The notes under the pieces are model-generated. The model was given only the letters and a program-made list of their open reading frames with translations. It made no database searches and was not told the origin of the DNA. Both the position numbers and the translations under genes were made by a program. DNA of 64,000 bases, from contig JAGKQI010000102.1 in the NCBI GenBank assembly GCA_018806915.1, forward strand, positions 1,550,001-1,614,000, given 5' to 3'. Each line of letters starts with the position of its first letter. Within the stretch, counting starts at the first letter, position 1. Shown one piece after another: positions 42,990-54,049 of the stretch. This DNA comes from Phytophthora colocasiae (Eukaryota > Oomycota > Peronosporomycetes > Peronosporales > Peronosporaceae).

Positions 42990-44564
42990 ATGGGCAAGCG
43001 CGAGCGCGACTCGAGTAGTCTTGATGAGCGTCACAAACGGCGACGTGATGCTGACAAGAAGGCGAAGAAACACAAGAAGCACAAGGACACGGAACGTAAG
43101 AGCCACCGGCGCCACAAGCGCAGCCGCCACAGTGACAGCGACACCGATTGTGACGATGCCCCAGTCCCGAACTTCACGAGGGCTATGAAGTTGGTGCGTG
43201 GGCTGCTGGTAGAGACACCGGAGCTAGCCAGAGATCTGCTGGGACTTATTCAGATGCTGGACGATGGAGAGGTGGCTGTCATAGGGGGCATCGAGAACCG
43301 GCGTATTCGCTCAAAGCTGAAAGAACTGTTCCCACTGTTGGGACTAGTCAAGGTACGAGTTGTATGCTAAACGCTGGAGAAAATGAGGACGCTATTTACT
43401 CTGACTAACTGTTATTATGCAGTTAAGAGAACCTAAAGGTGCTTTCGCCAAGCCCCGCAAGGCTACAGACAAAGAAACGGAGAGTTTAATGGAGGTTTTC
43501 CAGCGAATGCTGGCTGGAGATAGTGAAAATAATGAGATTAGATCGACGAAAGACACAGAGCAAGCGGAAGATAAACCTGCGGGTGCAAAGCCGATCAAAC
43601 GAGCCTTGCCCATTGGGCCGGCCCTGCCTCCTTCCTCAGAAAGAAGATTTCTAAGCGTCGTTCATGATGACGATGATGAGGAGGTTGTGGGCCCAGCGCT
43701 ACCTGGTATGAAGGGCTTCCGGTTGGCAGATGAGCGCGTGGAGGCGGAAATGGCACGCAAAGCAGAACAGTTGGAAAAGGAACAGTGGGAACATGCGCGT
43801 GCTGGTGGCAGGGACAAAAAGGCTAATAAGGCTGGAGCACTGATGGTACGAGAAGAATGGATGACGATGATGCCTGAAAGCTCGATTTTGAAGGACTCGC
43901 TGGGACCGCAGAACAGACCTCCTCCCGGCAAACCTGCCGCATTCCGTAGCAAGGAGCCTGCTGCAGTGGACAAGACGTGGTTCGACTCTCCTGAAGAACG
44001 AGAACGCGCCAAACGCGCCAGGCTCGATATGTACAGTAGTTTGTTTCTGAGTCTACACATCTGTGAAACTTCGTACTGATACATTTGATTTTACTTGCAG
44101 GGAGTTGCTTGGATACGTACGTGAGGAAAATGCGCCTAGTGATTCAACTGCAAGTAACACGGCTTCATCCGTGGCGCAGCCATCAGTGAATGAGTCAATC
44201 CTTCCGAATGCAAATCCAGAAGCAGACGAAGAAATGCGAAAGCAAATGGAAAGACTTCGAAAAGCACGCGGACCATCATTATTAGAGCAGCATCAGCGCA
44301 AGCAAGCTGAGCAGGAAAAAACTGGAATTGGAGCTACAGAGAGCGCCGGTGGATGGAACAGGTTCGTAGTGGAGACTTGATTGAAGCAAGATGGATACGT
44401 TTGCTTCCACTAATAGCATTACCTTTCACTGTTAATCATGCAGGGACCGAGACCTTACCGTTCGCCGGGGGATGACTGGAGACGATGCAGAACGCATGAT
44501 TTCAGCTGCGAAGCAGATCAATTCAAAGTTCACGGCCCCAACGATATCCCGGCAGTTCTTGTAG
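42990..44564 (+). CDS. GPALPP1: GPALPP1-like (DUF3752) nuclear protein
   Basis: Four exons (42990-43352, 43423-44030, 44101-44361, 44444-44564) give 450 aa. The N-terminus is a Lys/Arg/His-rich nuclear tail (KKAKKHKKHKDTERKSHRRH). The diagnostic GPALPP motif appears as LPIGPALPPSS and again as VVGPALPGMKGF. The C-terminal DUF3752 part follows with REEWMTMMPE, KDSLGPQNRPPPGKP, DKTWFDSPEERERAKRARL, MERLRKARGPSLLEQHQRK and GWNRDRDLTVRRGMTGDDAER, ending near AKQINSKFTAPTISRQFL. The family is conserved in eukaryotes and nuclear, with a likely link to splicing; its molecular role is unclear. The gene converges on the EI24-TPR gene with only 8 bp between stop codons. Confidence 0.9.
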
Positions 44565-44572
44565 CACGACCT

Positions 44573-47237
44573 TTACGCCGTTTTCAACTTGCCACGCGTG
44601 GCGACCAGAATCCGTGATATAGCGTTGCAGAACATCGCAGCCATTGCTATTATCCATCCAACCCCAGCGTTCCAGCCGTTGAAAGCAAGAGCAGCCTCGG
44701 TAAATGTGAGAATCGAATTATTCTGCTGCTGCTGTTGAATACTTTCAGCCTTCTGAACGCGACCAACCTCCTTTTTGTCGTTGTAGAGTTTCCCCACTGC
44801 CTCCTGCATCATTTTCTTCTGGAACTGTTTCCGCTGCTGAAGACAGTGCTTGTGTCGGACTTCAGCTCGCGTGATATCGTCTAACTGTTTGTCCAGCCGA
44901 TCCGTTAGTTGATCATTGCCATCACCTACCGAAGTCGTCGGCCCACGAGCGATTTGCTTTGCGCGAATGACATCGGCACTGAAATAACGGTCAGCATTTC
45001 ATGGGGTAGACAAACATCGTAGACGCGTACCGAGCTTCGTCAAATTGAGTGAGCTTTGATTTCGCTTTTGCGCGCTGCTGAAGTGCCTTGGTGCAGTTCC
45101 CATCTATGGCAAGTACTTGATCGCACATCAACCGAGCTTTCTCCCATTGCTGTGCACAAGACAACAACATCGAGGACCAGTCAACTACAGCGATACGTAA
45201 AATACAAGTAGTTAGGCACCTTCATCATCAGCATGCAAGCTGCCAAGTTGCAAGTCAGCGGGATCTGCAACTCTTGCTGACAAGCAATCTTTTCCTCAAC
45301 AGAGAAGCCGAAGTCCAACGCGGTTAGTGCCTGGATGTACGCTTCTGCTGCCTTTTGATAGTCTTCGTTGCGAAAAGCATCGTTTCCAGCTTGACGCTGC
45401 GTTGAGATCCACTGTGCCTTAGCTGGTTTGTCCAGTTGAGCGACTTGCTGCGCTGAATACTTCACCCTAGCCTTGGTGTCTAGATATGCGATTTCCTTTT
45501 CAGATGTATTGAGCATTATCCCATTCTCGGTTTTCCGCTGCAGCGTCACAGATCCACAAACATCGGTAGCTACGGGAGCCATAACTTCGTTGATGCTGGA
45601 TAACATCTTCGACACAGTGTAGGCTTCCGGCATTGCTTCTTGTGAGAGTGACTGCACTCTCCTTTCAAAGTTTCGACGCGTTTTCCCAAACTGTGCAAAC
45701 AAGCAATAATTTGAACAGACACCGGCCGTTATGCTTTGAGAACACGGGGTTAATCCTCATCCACACAGTGCAGTTTCATTTCCATCTTAAGTCTACAGGG
45801 TAAGGTACCTGAATGTAGTAAACACAAATGTGGCGCATTGCATTATCCACAACGCTCGAAAGGATCAGCTTCTCTTGCTCCTCTGTTGCTTTTCCATCGC
45901 CCTTTGCTTTTTCGTCTTCAAGCCTGTCGCCTTCCCAATCCGACGCAATAACTGCAAGCTCCACCAACGCGAAAAACTAGAAGCAAAGTGCAACATGTTT
46001 TAATTCCATAGCATCGTACGAATGAATATACAAGAGATAAACGAACCGGAAAATGGGCAGCTTTCTCGAGGCTTCATCGCCTTCTGAAACAGGGCCACAC
46101 GCAATCGCCAGCAGCAAGAACTAGTGTACAATACATACAGGAAAAAGTTAGTCACCTTTCTTCACACTACGGCAGCTTCATACGTACCACTGGGAAGAGA
46201 AGTGCAAAAATCCCTTTGCTCACGAAGTTTGGCACGAAAAAGGTAGCCAGTGTAAACGGACTCCCAAAGCCAGCGAAGTACGCCCAGTTCTGCTCCAAAT
46301 GTGCCAGCCTCCGCTCAAGACTCCAGCCAGCTAAAGACCACTTGTACTCGAAGCAGTAGAGTGAATACAGCCAACTCAGGTGAATGAAACTTGTTGCGGG
46401 CCCAATGATCGGGATCAAATAAGACAGTACAGTCTGCAGCAAAAAGAACGCGACGAGAATGGCACGATACATCTCGTCACTGCGCCACATAGCTCCAATT
46501 AACAACAAGCATAAATATCACGAAGAAAAACCTAATGAACCTACCGAATCATATCCGTCACTGGGGTTGGCGACGGCTTGCCATGTAGTTGCATGTATGC
46601 TGTAAAACATTAATGGAATACGGCTTAAGTATCTGGCAAGGCACAAATACCTGTAAAAGTTGTACGTACCATCGTCAGCGATTTCTTGGTACCAAATTGT
46701 GTTGAGGATGAAACTGATGCAGTAGATAGGATACATCCATAGCACCTAGACCACACCAGCAACACAATAATCAGTACATTGCAACTTACAAGGCACCTAC
46801 ATACAGCATACCTGATACAACAGGAAGACGAAGCCATCTACTCGGTCCCGTACATCATCCACTTGAGTTGTCGTCCTAACTTCCAACAGTTAGTTCAATA
46901 AAATAAATATTGATGAGGCAAGTTCTTACCCGTACGAGAAGGAGCGATGCAGTAACTCTCCAAACAAATGGATGACAGGAATCACAGCTTGATCAAAGAA
47001 GTAAATGCTCCCCAGGAAAATAAGACCATTGAGCACGAAGCACTACACGTAAAAAAATAAAATAGTCTGATCACATATCCGATACTGAAGGGTTTCAACT
47101 ACGGGCTTTCAAACCTTTACGCTGGACACGCAAATGAGACGCGACTTCAGGTAGAAGAGGAGGATACGGTGCAACGACACGGCGTGCTGTACGCCGCCAC
47201 AGAACTCGCGGAAGCCGGCGCTGAAGGCGTCCGACAT
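44573..47237 (-). CDS. EI24: EI24-type ER membrane protein fused to a TPR domain
   Basis: Eleven exons (47115-47237, 46930-47042, 46812-46875, 46670-46745, 46545-46599, 46188-46479, 46043-46120, 45809-45976, 45220-45690, 45031-45149, 44573-44978) join in phase to give 654 aa. Residues 1-310 match EI24/EPG-4, a multi-pass ER protein required for autophagy: VLWMYPIYCISFILNTIWYQ, EIADD, YLIPIIGPATSF, WLYSLYCFEYKW, LEQNWAYFAGFGSPF. The second half has TPR helices (ISTQRQAGNDAFRNEDYQKA, AEAYIQALTALDF, LTCNLAACMLMMKQWEKA), a Gln-rich linker and a final membrane anchor (NAGVGWIIAMAAMFCNAISR). EI24 normally lacks TPRs, so this is a fusion. The exon 7 donor (GTTTAT) is the weakest splice choice. It is divergent from the next gene by 81 bp. 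Confidence 0.82.
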
Positions 47238-47318
47238 GGCGCAAGAATTTATTCTTCAACAAGAAAAGGACCAAAATATTTGTGATTTGTGATTTGTGAC
47301 TGAAGCCATTTTGAGAAA

Positions 47319-50226
47319 ATGACTGCAAGACACAAAGGTGCCGAATGCGAAGGTGTCGCTTGTGAGCATGCACTTGGACAACAGCCACTGCAGGTGTACG
47401 AATATCTATGGTCAAAGGCAAGCAACGACAGAGAGGGCAGCAGCAAGCGAACCTTCTCGTTTGTGCTCACGGATACGATAGTGTTCAAGCGGCAAAAACC
47501 TGCCAAGTGGCTCTTTACGTCTAAACAAGAGCGAGGAAAAGTTCGTTGTAGTAGCAATTGCAGTATAAATCGTTTGTTTTTGAGATGTCTAATGGTTGCT
47601 GGTGTAGATTTTGTGCAAGACCAAGAGATTCCTGTCGACATCTCGCGTTTTACAGGAGCTTTTGGCGCCTCGATGGTCCCCAAACACGCTACCCAAACTG
47701 GACAATGACAAGCAAATACTTGCAACGTACTCTTATCTAGACCGATCGTCGGCATTTGAAGAGATGCACATGGTTGTGGAGCACCTAGATAAGGAAGGAC
47801 TTGGTGAGCTGCATTTAACACTGCTATATGGTGGATGGTGCAAGATAATCGTGGTTGTTATGGTTTAGAAAACTTGCTGGAAGAACGGGAGAAGCCTGGG
47901 TTGAGTGTATTGCAGCGTTTTATCCCTACACACTCTGGATACAACCATACTATTCGATCGGAGTATACTGCGGACGGCTGCACAATACAAAAGTGCATTA
48001 GTCCATTTTTGCTGAGCGACACGAAGATTTCTATGATGCGACGTACTGCCACATTTGAGGCCAATGACCCTCTACTTCGCCACCGTAAGCTTGCTTATTT
48101 GTTCTTATTGTAATGCAAGTTTTCACCATTACATTAATGGACAGGTGATGTGACGGATAAAGATGTACGGGGAATAATTGAGAGGAGCAATGCTGAAATG
48201 AGCGAACACCTCGAATCCATCGTAGGGAAAGAAATGGTTCACTTCGTCAATTACTTCAAGGTAAAATGTGCGTTCATCGGCCTCTTCGAACGTTGTCTCA
48301 CTACTGCTATTTTTTGTTCGTGAAGATTGGGGCTGACCATCGCATTTACCTGCTGTGGAGCACAACGATTTCATTTGACCCAGGAGTAAAGCGGGCTGCG
48401 AAGCTCTATACCCTATCGCTGGGTCATCATTCACCCACTTCGTCAAGAAGTGAAGATGATCATGAAGCACCACCTACTATGAACCAGTCACTCATCGGGT
48501 GCACAGCCCTGCTTAAAGTTTGTCCGAACTGCAATCGAATGCTTCCACGAGAAGAAGTACAGTATGTGGTACGCCCACACAACGAATTCTCATGAGGTTT
48601 CGTGTAGTATCAGTTAACGTGTACATGCCTGCTTAAGGTTACCCACAGATCGATCATTCGACAGTTTGAGCGTGATTCGGGCGGAAAATACGATGAAAAT
48701 ACGGAAGAAATGGTTCCAACACTACTTCGAGTGATTAGCGGGCCCATTCAGGTGGAGCGCTTCAAGCAGTTGAAGCAATCGGCGACCTATCTGCAAGTTA
48801 TACCAATCTCTTCTTATAGTGAATTCCTCACAGTCAGACTTACTCTTTGCATGCATTACAGATATCAAACTGTACAACTTTGCTTGATGTGCGCAAGAAA
48901 TATCAATGTGGATCCCAGTGCGTGCAGTTCATCGAAGCGAAATAATGCTGGGAACGTTGTTGACCACGGCATGATGAAGCAAGAGGTGGTCGTTCATGCT
49001 GAACAGCGCTCTAAGGAAGGTGAGGGGAGGAAAACTCACAAACCAGTTGTAGTAGTGCATACCCGAGCTTCATCTGCTGGTTCAATGCGCATGAGTTTTT
49101 CCAGGAAGAACATTAAAAACGGTAGCAATCAGTATCGGCAGCAGTTGCTGCGTGTGCTTCCTCGTCTGAATGCATTCGAGCCGAAGGAGCTACTTCCTCG
49201 AGAGCAACTTCGTCAGCTGGCGCTACATTTGAAGCGCACTTACGGTCACCCATCTCTACGCTTTGCGCTATCACAGTGTAATGTGTTCCCTGTTGGCTCG
49301 ATTGTACCAATACGAACACTGATTGGGGTCTGCAGGCCAGACGTGCTGATGCCAGCAGCTCGTTATGTAAGTGAACATGCACTGAACGTCCGCTCTAATC
49401 ATTGCAACCTCACTGACTTTCCGTGCAATGTCAATCAGTGGGCAGAATTATGTCAAGCGGAAGACTTAAGCAGCTCGCAGATTGTTGACATCGACGCCAT
49501 CGACAGTTTACTTGCAGCTAGTCTCAAATCCTTGCTTCAGACTGGAGAGGAAGCATCATCCCACCCACGACGACGAATTATCCGACCCACACGCTTTATT
49601 CAAGCAACAGAAGCCTCATATCCGCCATTCCCCAGCGAACTACCAACTACAAAATGTGTACCAAAGAGACCCAGCCGACCGCACAGCTGCATTCCGGCAA
49701 GTACATCGTCAAGAAGAGCACGGCTTCTTTCTCTAACGAAGGGCAAACGTCAAGAAAAGCCAAACAACAACGACAAACCAAACCGCATTGTGCGAATTAT
49801 TGACGGCATACAGTGCCACGTACAAATGTCTGCCAGAACTGGCGACGACGACCAATGCGTTTTGCATCTCGAAGTGAATCAAGTATCAAGCGAAGGCTGC
49901 AACCAAACGATGGAACTGACACTGAAAATTACCGAGGTAAACGTCCATTTCCCATTCTCACAACTAACAAAAAACACTCATTCCTATACAAGCAGATACT
50001 CGCTCTGCTACCAACAGGTCACACAAAACATTTAACCAGCCAAGACGCTTTGCTCGAGAGCATTTTGCCACTTCTCCGGATCGAAAACGCACAGCTAAGC
50101 ATCCCAACATTGCACCAACAACATCAACAGCAAAGTACATTGCTCGGTTCAAGTCCTCAGCCTCCAATTTTAACCCCACACCCTCCTCCAGGCAAAAGCT
50201 CAAGTCATCGTGCGCATTTCCATTAA
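47319..50226 (+). CDS. Unrecognised 839-aa protein
   Basis: Seven exons (47319-47540, 47608-47803, 47869-48084, 48145-48260, 48326-48565, 48638-49936, 49996-50226) give 839 aa with consistent phases. I recognise no family. Visible parts are an N-terminal globular region (YEYLWSKASNDREGSS, TIVFKRQKPAKWLF) and a segment ending in the aromatic pattern HRIYLLWSTTISFD. A CPNCNRMLPREEV and LCLMC pair may bind metal. A helical basic segment (NQYRQQLLRVLPRLNAFEPK) and a Gln/Pro/His-rich tail follow. A possible 65-bp intron at 48797-48861 has good splice sites, but removing it shifts the frame to a stop after about 28 codons, so I leave it in. The start lies 81 bp from the divergent EI24-TPR gene. Confidence 0.7.
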
Positions 50227-50373
50227 GAAAATGCCTTTTGTCTCGTATCCGAAAAACACGTGCGTGGCCAACCATCTGCAAACTCGGAGTGAAGCCATTT
50301 CACACCTGCCTTTGTGTCAAAAACGGGGTTGCACATTCAAAATGGCTGGTTGTCATGCAAAAGTGTAGCCATT

Positions 50374-50467
50374 TTTTTGGCGGGAAAGCGTATCATCTTG
50401 TAAAGGTTTTGTTATGACCAGTCATTTTCTGCTTGCCACTAAGCCGCCCCAGTTCATTCCCGCAATC
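50374..50467 (+). promoter_or_regulatory. Importin-4 promoter: E2F-like site and oomycete initiator
   Basis: TTTTTGGCGGGAAA at about 50374-50387 is a strong E2F/DP consensus match. GTTCATTCCCGCAATC at 50452-50467 fits the oomycete initiator GCTCATTYYNCAWTTT at most positions. The ATG follows at 50515, about 50 bp downstream, the usual spacing. No TATA box is needed in these promoters. Confidence 0.55.
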
Positions 50468-50514
50468 CCCCCAGTCCTCTCACTTCTTTCTCTCTATTTG
50501 ACCGACTGATTAAC

Positions 50515-53500
50515 ATGGCGGACTTCACCCCGGAGCAGCTGGAGGCCTGTCTGCTGCAGCTCACGAACCCGGACACGGAGCAGATTAAGCAGGCGGAGGT
50601 GGCGCTGAAGACTTACACCAAGCAGATCGCTGCTGTGGGCGGTTTGCTCACGCAGCTGCAGCTCTCGACCAAGCCTGAAGTGCGTCAGTTGGCTGCACTG
50701 ATGCTGCGCAAGAAGATCTTCAAGCACTGGCCTAAGCTTGACGCTGCTGCACAGGCTCAGGCTAAGCAGGTTCTGCTGAGTCGTGCTGCGGAGGACCCTG
50801 TGCACGCTGTGCGCTCTACTGTGGCTACGCTTATTGCCGCTTTGGCTCTGCATGAAGTTCCGGCTGGCAACTGGCCTGAACTTATGGTGTTCATCAACAC
50901 GTGCGCCAACAGCGCCAGTGTGGACCAGCGTGAGATGAGCATGAAGCTCCTGCAGCTTCTGGGCGAGTCCATGGGCACGTCACTCCAGCCGCACTTCAAC
51001 GACCTCAAGCAGCTGTACGCCAAGGCTCTACAGGACCCGGAAAACCTGAAGGTTCGTGTCGGTGCCATGCGCGCCGCCTGCAGCCTTGTAGAGTTCCTGG
51101 AGGAGGCCGACCTTCGCGGCTTTCGTGAACTCGTGCCGCTCATGATCACTGTGCTCCAACAATGCGTTTCCAGCGGTGCTGAGGCGGAGGCTGTGGAGTT
51201 CATGGACGTGTTCTCGGAGATTGCCTCGCACCCGTTCCCTATTCTGGATCAGGCTTTCCCTCAGTTCATTGAGCTGCTGCTGCAGATTATTCTCGCCGAG
51301 CAGCTTGAGGTCAGCACCCGTGCTTCGGCTAGTTACGCTATCGGTGAATTTATCAAAAAGAAACCGAAGACCATCGGCAAGAGAAATCTGGTGGCTAAGA
51401 TCTTCACTACCATGCTGGACATTGTGGCCGCTGACGAGGCTGTGTCCTGCGGTCTCATCTCCAACCTTCTTGAGCGTGAGAGCAAGGCTGATGGTGACGA
51501 CGATGATGAGGACGATGAGTCCCCTGGTCACCTGGCTCAGCAGACTCTCGACTCCCTGGCCCTCAGCGTTCCTGCCAAGTACCTGAACCCGGTCGTATTC
51601 GGTATCTGCAACGAGTACATCACGTCGCAGGACGCTCGCAAGCGCAAGGCTGGTGTTCTTGCTCTCGGCATCCTGTCGGAGGGATGCTGCGACTTCATGT
51701 GCCAGAACCTGAACGAGTTGCTGCCTGCTGTCTACCGTGTCGCCCAGGACGCTGACCAGCACGTGCGCGAGGCTGCTTGCTTCGCTCTCGGACAGTTCGC
51801 AGAGTTCCTGCAGCCTACCATCACGGACCACTACACGGACATCCTGCCTATTGGTCTTTCGCTCCTCGATGATTCCTCGAAGGTCATCAAGGCTACTGCC
51901 CTGTATGTGCTTGACGAGATTACCCAGAGCATGGAGAGTGAGCAGGTCCTGCCGTACCTGGAGACTCTTGTGACCAAGCTGGTGGCAGTGCTTCGCACGG
52001 GCTCGCCTCAGCTGCAGAAGATGGCTTTGGACGCTGTTGGTTCGATTGCTATTGGTGCCAAGGATGTCTTCTTGCCGTACTTCCCGTCTGTGGCCGAGCT
52101 GATCCAGCCGTTCTGGGGCATCACGGACCCCAAGTTCTTCTTCCTTCGTGGTGCTGCTATTGAGTGCCTCGGATACCTGGCAACTGCTCTGGGTAAGGAG
52201 CCCTTCCGCCCATACTTCGCCCCTTCGATGCCTTTTGTGTTCTCGTCGTTCGAGCTGGACGACTCGGAGCTGAAGGAGCAGGCTTTCGTCTACTTTATTA
52301 ATGTGTCGAGCATCTTCAAGGAGGAGTTCGCCCCGTTCCTCGAGCAGGCTGCCAACCACGTGCTGCAGGCCATTATCAGCGATGAGGGCCTCCGCGTGAT
52401 GGATGACGATGAGGACGTCTTGGGTGGCGTGGACTCTGACGATGAGGAGGAGGGCGACGACCACGTGCTCCGCCACATTAGCATCCGCACCGACGCTCTG
52501 AACTCGAAGGTTCGTGCTGTGGCCGCCGTGGAGGAGCTTGCTCTGAACTGCGGAGGCGCTGTGTTTGAGCCTTACATTCCGAAGTTCCTGGAGGCTCTTG
52601 CTCCTTTGACCGAATATATCCACGAGGACGTGCGTGGCGCTGTGGCTGAGGCTCTGGCTGCGCTTGTGATCTGCTCGTTTGAGGCCTCGCACGCTTCGAG
52701 CGGCGACGTGCAGATCTGGACCAAGGGTGACTTCAACAAGAACATCCTGGGACCCAACAACGCTGTTATCGCGACTGCCGTGATGAAGTGCCTCGTTGAG
52801 GAGCTGCTGGAGGACCCTGAGGAAGTCGTTGTCGAGAAGGCCTTCAACGCCATTAAGGCCATGAGCGCTCGTGTGGGACCGGTTGTAACGATGGACCACA
52901 TGAACGAGCTGATGCGCATCACCAAGACGGTGCTTGCCCACGAGCACATTTGCCAGACGTCGCACGAGGAGGATGAAGATGAGGAAGAGGAGGGAGGCTC
53001 CGTGCTGGAGAGCGCCTCAGAGCTCATTGGTGTGCTTTCCAAGTGCTACGGCGAGCACTTCCTGTCCGCGTTCCAGGAGTTGTTCCCGGCTCTGCTGGCG
53101 TTCGCTACTGGCCTTCGTGCCGTGCGTGACCGTGCCGCTGCTGTGGGATGCTTCGCTGAGGTTCTCCGTGAGCTGGGCCCTGGTGCCCTGGGCTTTGTGG
53201 AGAGCGTGTTCCCGGTTGTTCTTCAGGGCCTGGCTTCGGACAACTACGTCCTGAAGGCCAACAGTGCTTTCTGCATGGGTATCCTTGCTGAGATTAGCGG
53301 CGACAAGCTGACGAGTGCGTACGAGCAGATGCTGCAGGCTCTGCGGCCGCTGTTCGAGACCTCAGGCAACGACGAGGTGGTCACAGACAACGCTTGTGCT
53401 GCTGTGGCTCGCATGATCATCGCCGGCGGTGCTAACCTTCCTCTGGAGGCTGTACTTCCGGTGTTCCTGAGTGCTTTGCCCCTGAAGGCTGACATGGACG

Positions 53501-53754
53501 AGAGCCCTGTGTGCTTCCGTTGCCTGAACGGTCTGGTGACTTCGCAGAACCCGGTGGCTCTTAACTTGATGCCGCAGGTTCTTGATGTGTACGCCAAGGC
53601 TCTTGCTCCTACCTCCAACGTGGAGGAGGAGACTCAGTCTGAGGTGAAGGTGTGTGTGCGTGGTCTGCTGCAGGCTTACGAGGCCCAGATGAAGGAGGTC
53701 ATTGCTCAGATGAGCCCGGACGCCCAGGCTGCTCTCAGCTCGGCTCTTAACTAA
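50515..53754 (+). CDS. IPO4: Importin-4 / Kap123-type nuclear import receptor
   Basis: A single exon encodes 1,079 aa, the normal size of importin-beta superfamily receptors. The N-terminus has the importin-beta N-terminal domain: PDTEQIKQAEVALKTYTKQI, then VRQLAALMLRKKIFKHW. The rest is HEAT repeats, for example ASASYAIGEFIKKKPKTIGK and VREAACFALGQFAEFLQP. Acidic loops at about residues 327, 640 and 825 (DGDDDDEDDESP, DSDDEEEGDDH, EEDEDEEEEGG) are typical of the Kap123/importin-4 group, which imports histones H3-H4 and ribosomal proteins. Codon use is strongly biased to GC3 (GCT/CTG/GAG), as expected for a highly expressed gene. It lies some 7 kb from the histone cluster and has an E2F-like promoter site. 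Confidence 0.93.
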   Translation: MADFTPEQLEACLLQLTNPDTEQIKQAEVALKTYTKQIAAVGGLLTQLQLSTKPEVRQLAALMLRKKIFKHWPKLDAAAQAQAKQVLLSRAAEDPVHAVRSTVATLIAALALHEVPAGNWPELMVFINTCANSASVDQREMSMKLLQLLGESMGTSLQPHFNDLKQLYAKALQDPENLKVRVGAMRAACSLVEFLEEADLRGFRELVPLMITVLQQCVSSGAEAEAVEFMDVFSEIASHPFPILDQAFPQFIELLLQIILAEQLEVSTRASASYAIGEFIKKKPKTIGKRNLVAKIFTTMLDIVAADEAVSCGLISNLLERESKADGDDDDEDDESPGHLAQQTLDSLALSVPAKYLNPVVFGICNEYITSQDARKRKAGVLALGILSEGCCDFMCQNLNELLPAVYRVAQDADQHVREAACFALGQFAEFLQPTITDHYTDILPIGLSLLDDSSKVIKATALYVLDEITQSMESEQVLPYLETLVTKLVAVLRTGSPQLQKMALDAVGSIAIGAKDVFLPYFPSVAELIQPFWGITDPKFFFLRGAAIECLGYLATALGKEPFRPYFAPSMPFVFSSFELDDSELKEQAFVYFINVSSIFKEEFAPFLEQAANHVLQAIISDEGLRVMDDDEDVLGGVDSDDEEEGDDHVLRHISIRTDALNSKVRAVAAVEELALNCGGAVFEPYIPKFLEALAPLTEYIHEDVRGAVAEALAALVICSFEASHASSGDVQIWTKGDFNKNILGPNNAVIATAVMKCLVEELLEDPEEVVVEKAFNAIKAMSARVGPVVTMDHMNELMRITKTVLAHEHICQTSHEEDEDEEEEGGSVLESASELIGVLSKCYGEHFLSAFQELFPALLAFATGLRAVRDRAAAVGCFAEVLRELGPGALGFVESVFPVVLQGLASDNYVLKANSAFCMGILAEISGDKLTSAYEQMLQALRPLFETSGNDEVVTDNACAAVARMIIAGGANLPLEAVLPVFLSALPLKADMDESPVCFRCLNGLVTSQNPVALNLMPQVLDVYAKALAPTSNVEEETQSEVKVCVRGLLQAYEAQMKEVIAQMSPDAQAALSSALN

Positions 53755-54049
53755 GGTCCTCGGATATAGGTAGTATGGAAGTGAGGACACAGTCGGCATA
53801 TCTTCATTTTTGATAAGTAGTGTGTGGGCTGGGAATATATATAGAGATCTTCTTTTTTCATTTCTTCTTCTTTGGTTCTCATTTTCACTAAAGAAAACGT
53901 TGAAGTTGAAGCAAAAGATTCTTCATTTGGAACAGGGGTCTTCTAGACTACCTCAGCAATTTTACACACGATACACAACGCATTCTCTAAGTGATTTCAC
54001 TCGACACAGGGACCGTAGGTAGCAGGAAAGGAAGACGAAGTCAATACGC
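53755..54049. other. Convergent 3' ends of importin-4 and GH81
   Basis: A 295-bp space between two convergent genes. It is T-rich (TTCTTTTTTCATTTCTTCTTC near 53852) with ATATATATAG at 53835. No gene is seen; it must hold both polyadenylation regions. Confidence 0.5.

Noticed and set aside
51028..52965. 645-residue open frame antisense to importin-4
   Set aside because: It is the mirror of a strongly GC3-biased gene, which opens the opposite frame. Its protein is Leu/His/Arg-rich with no domain, and the plus-strand product is a clear importin.
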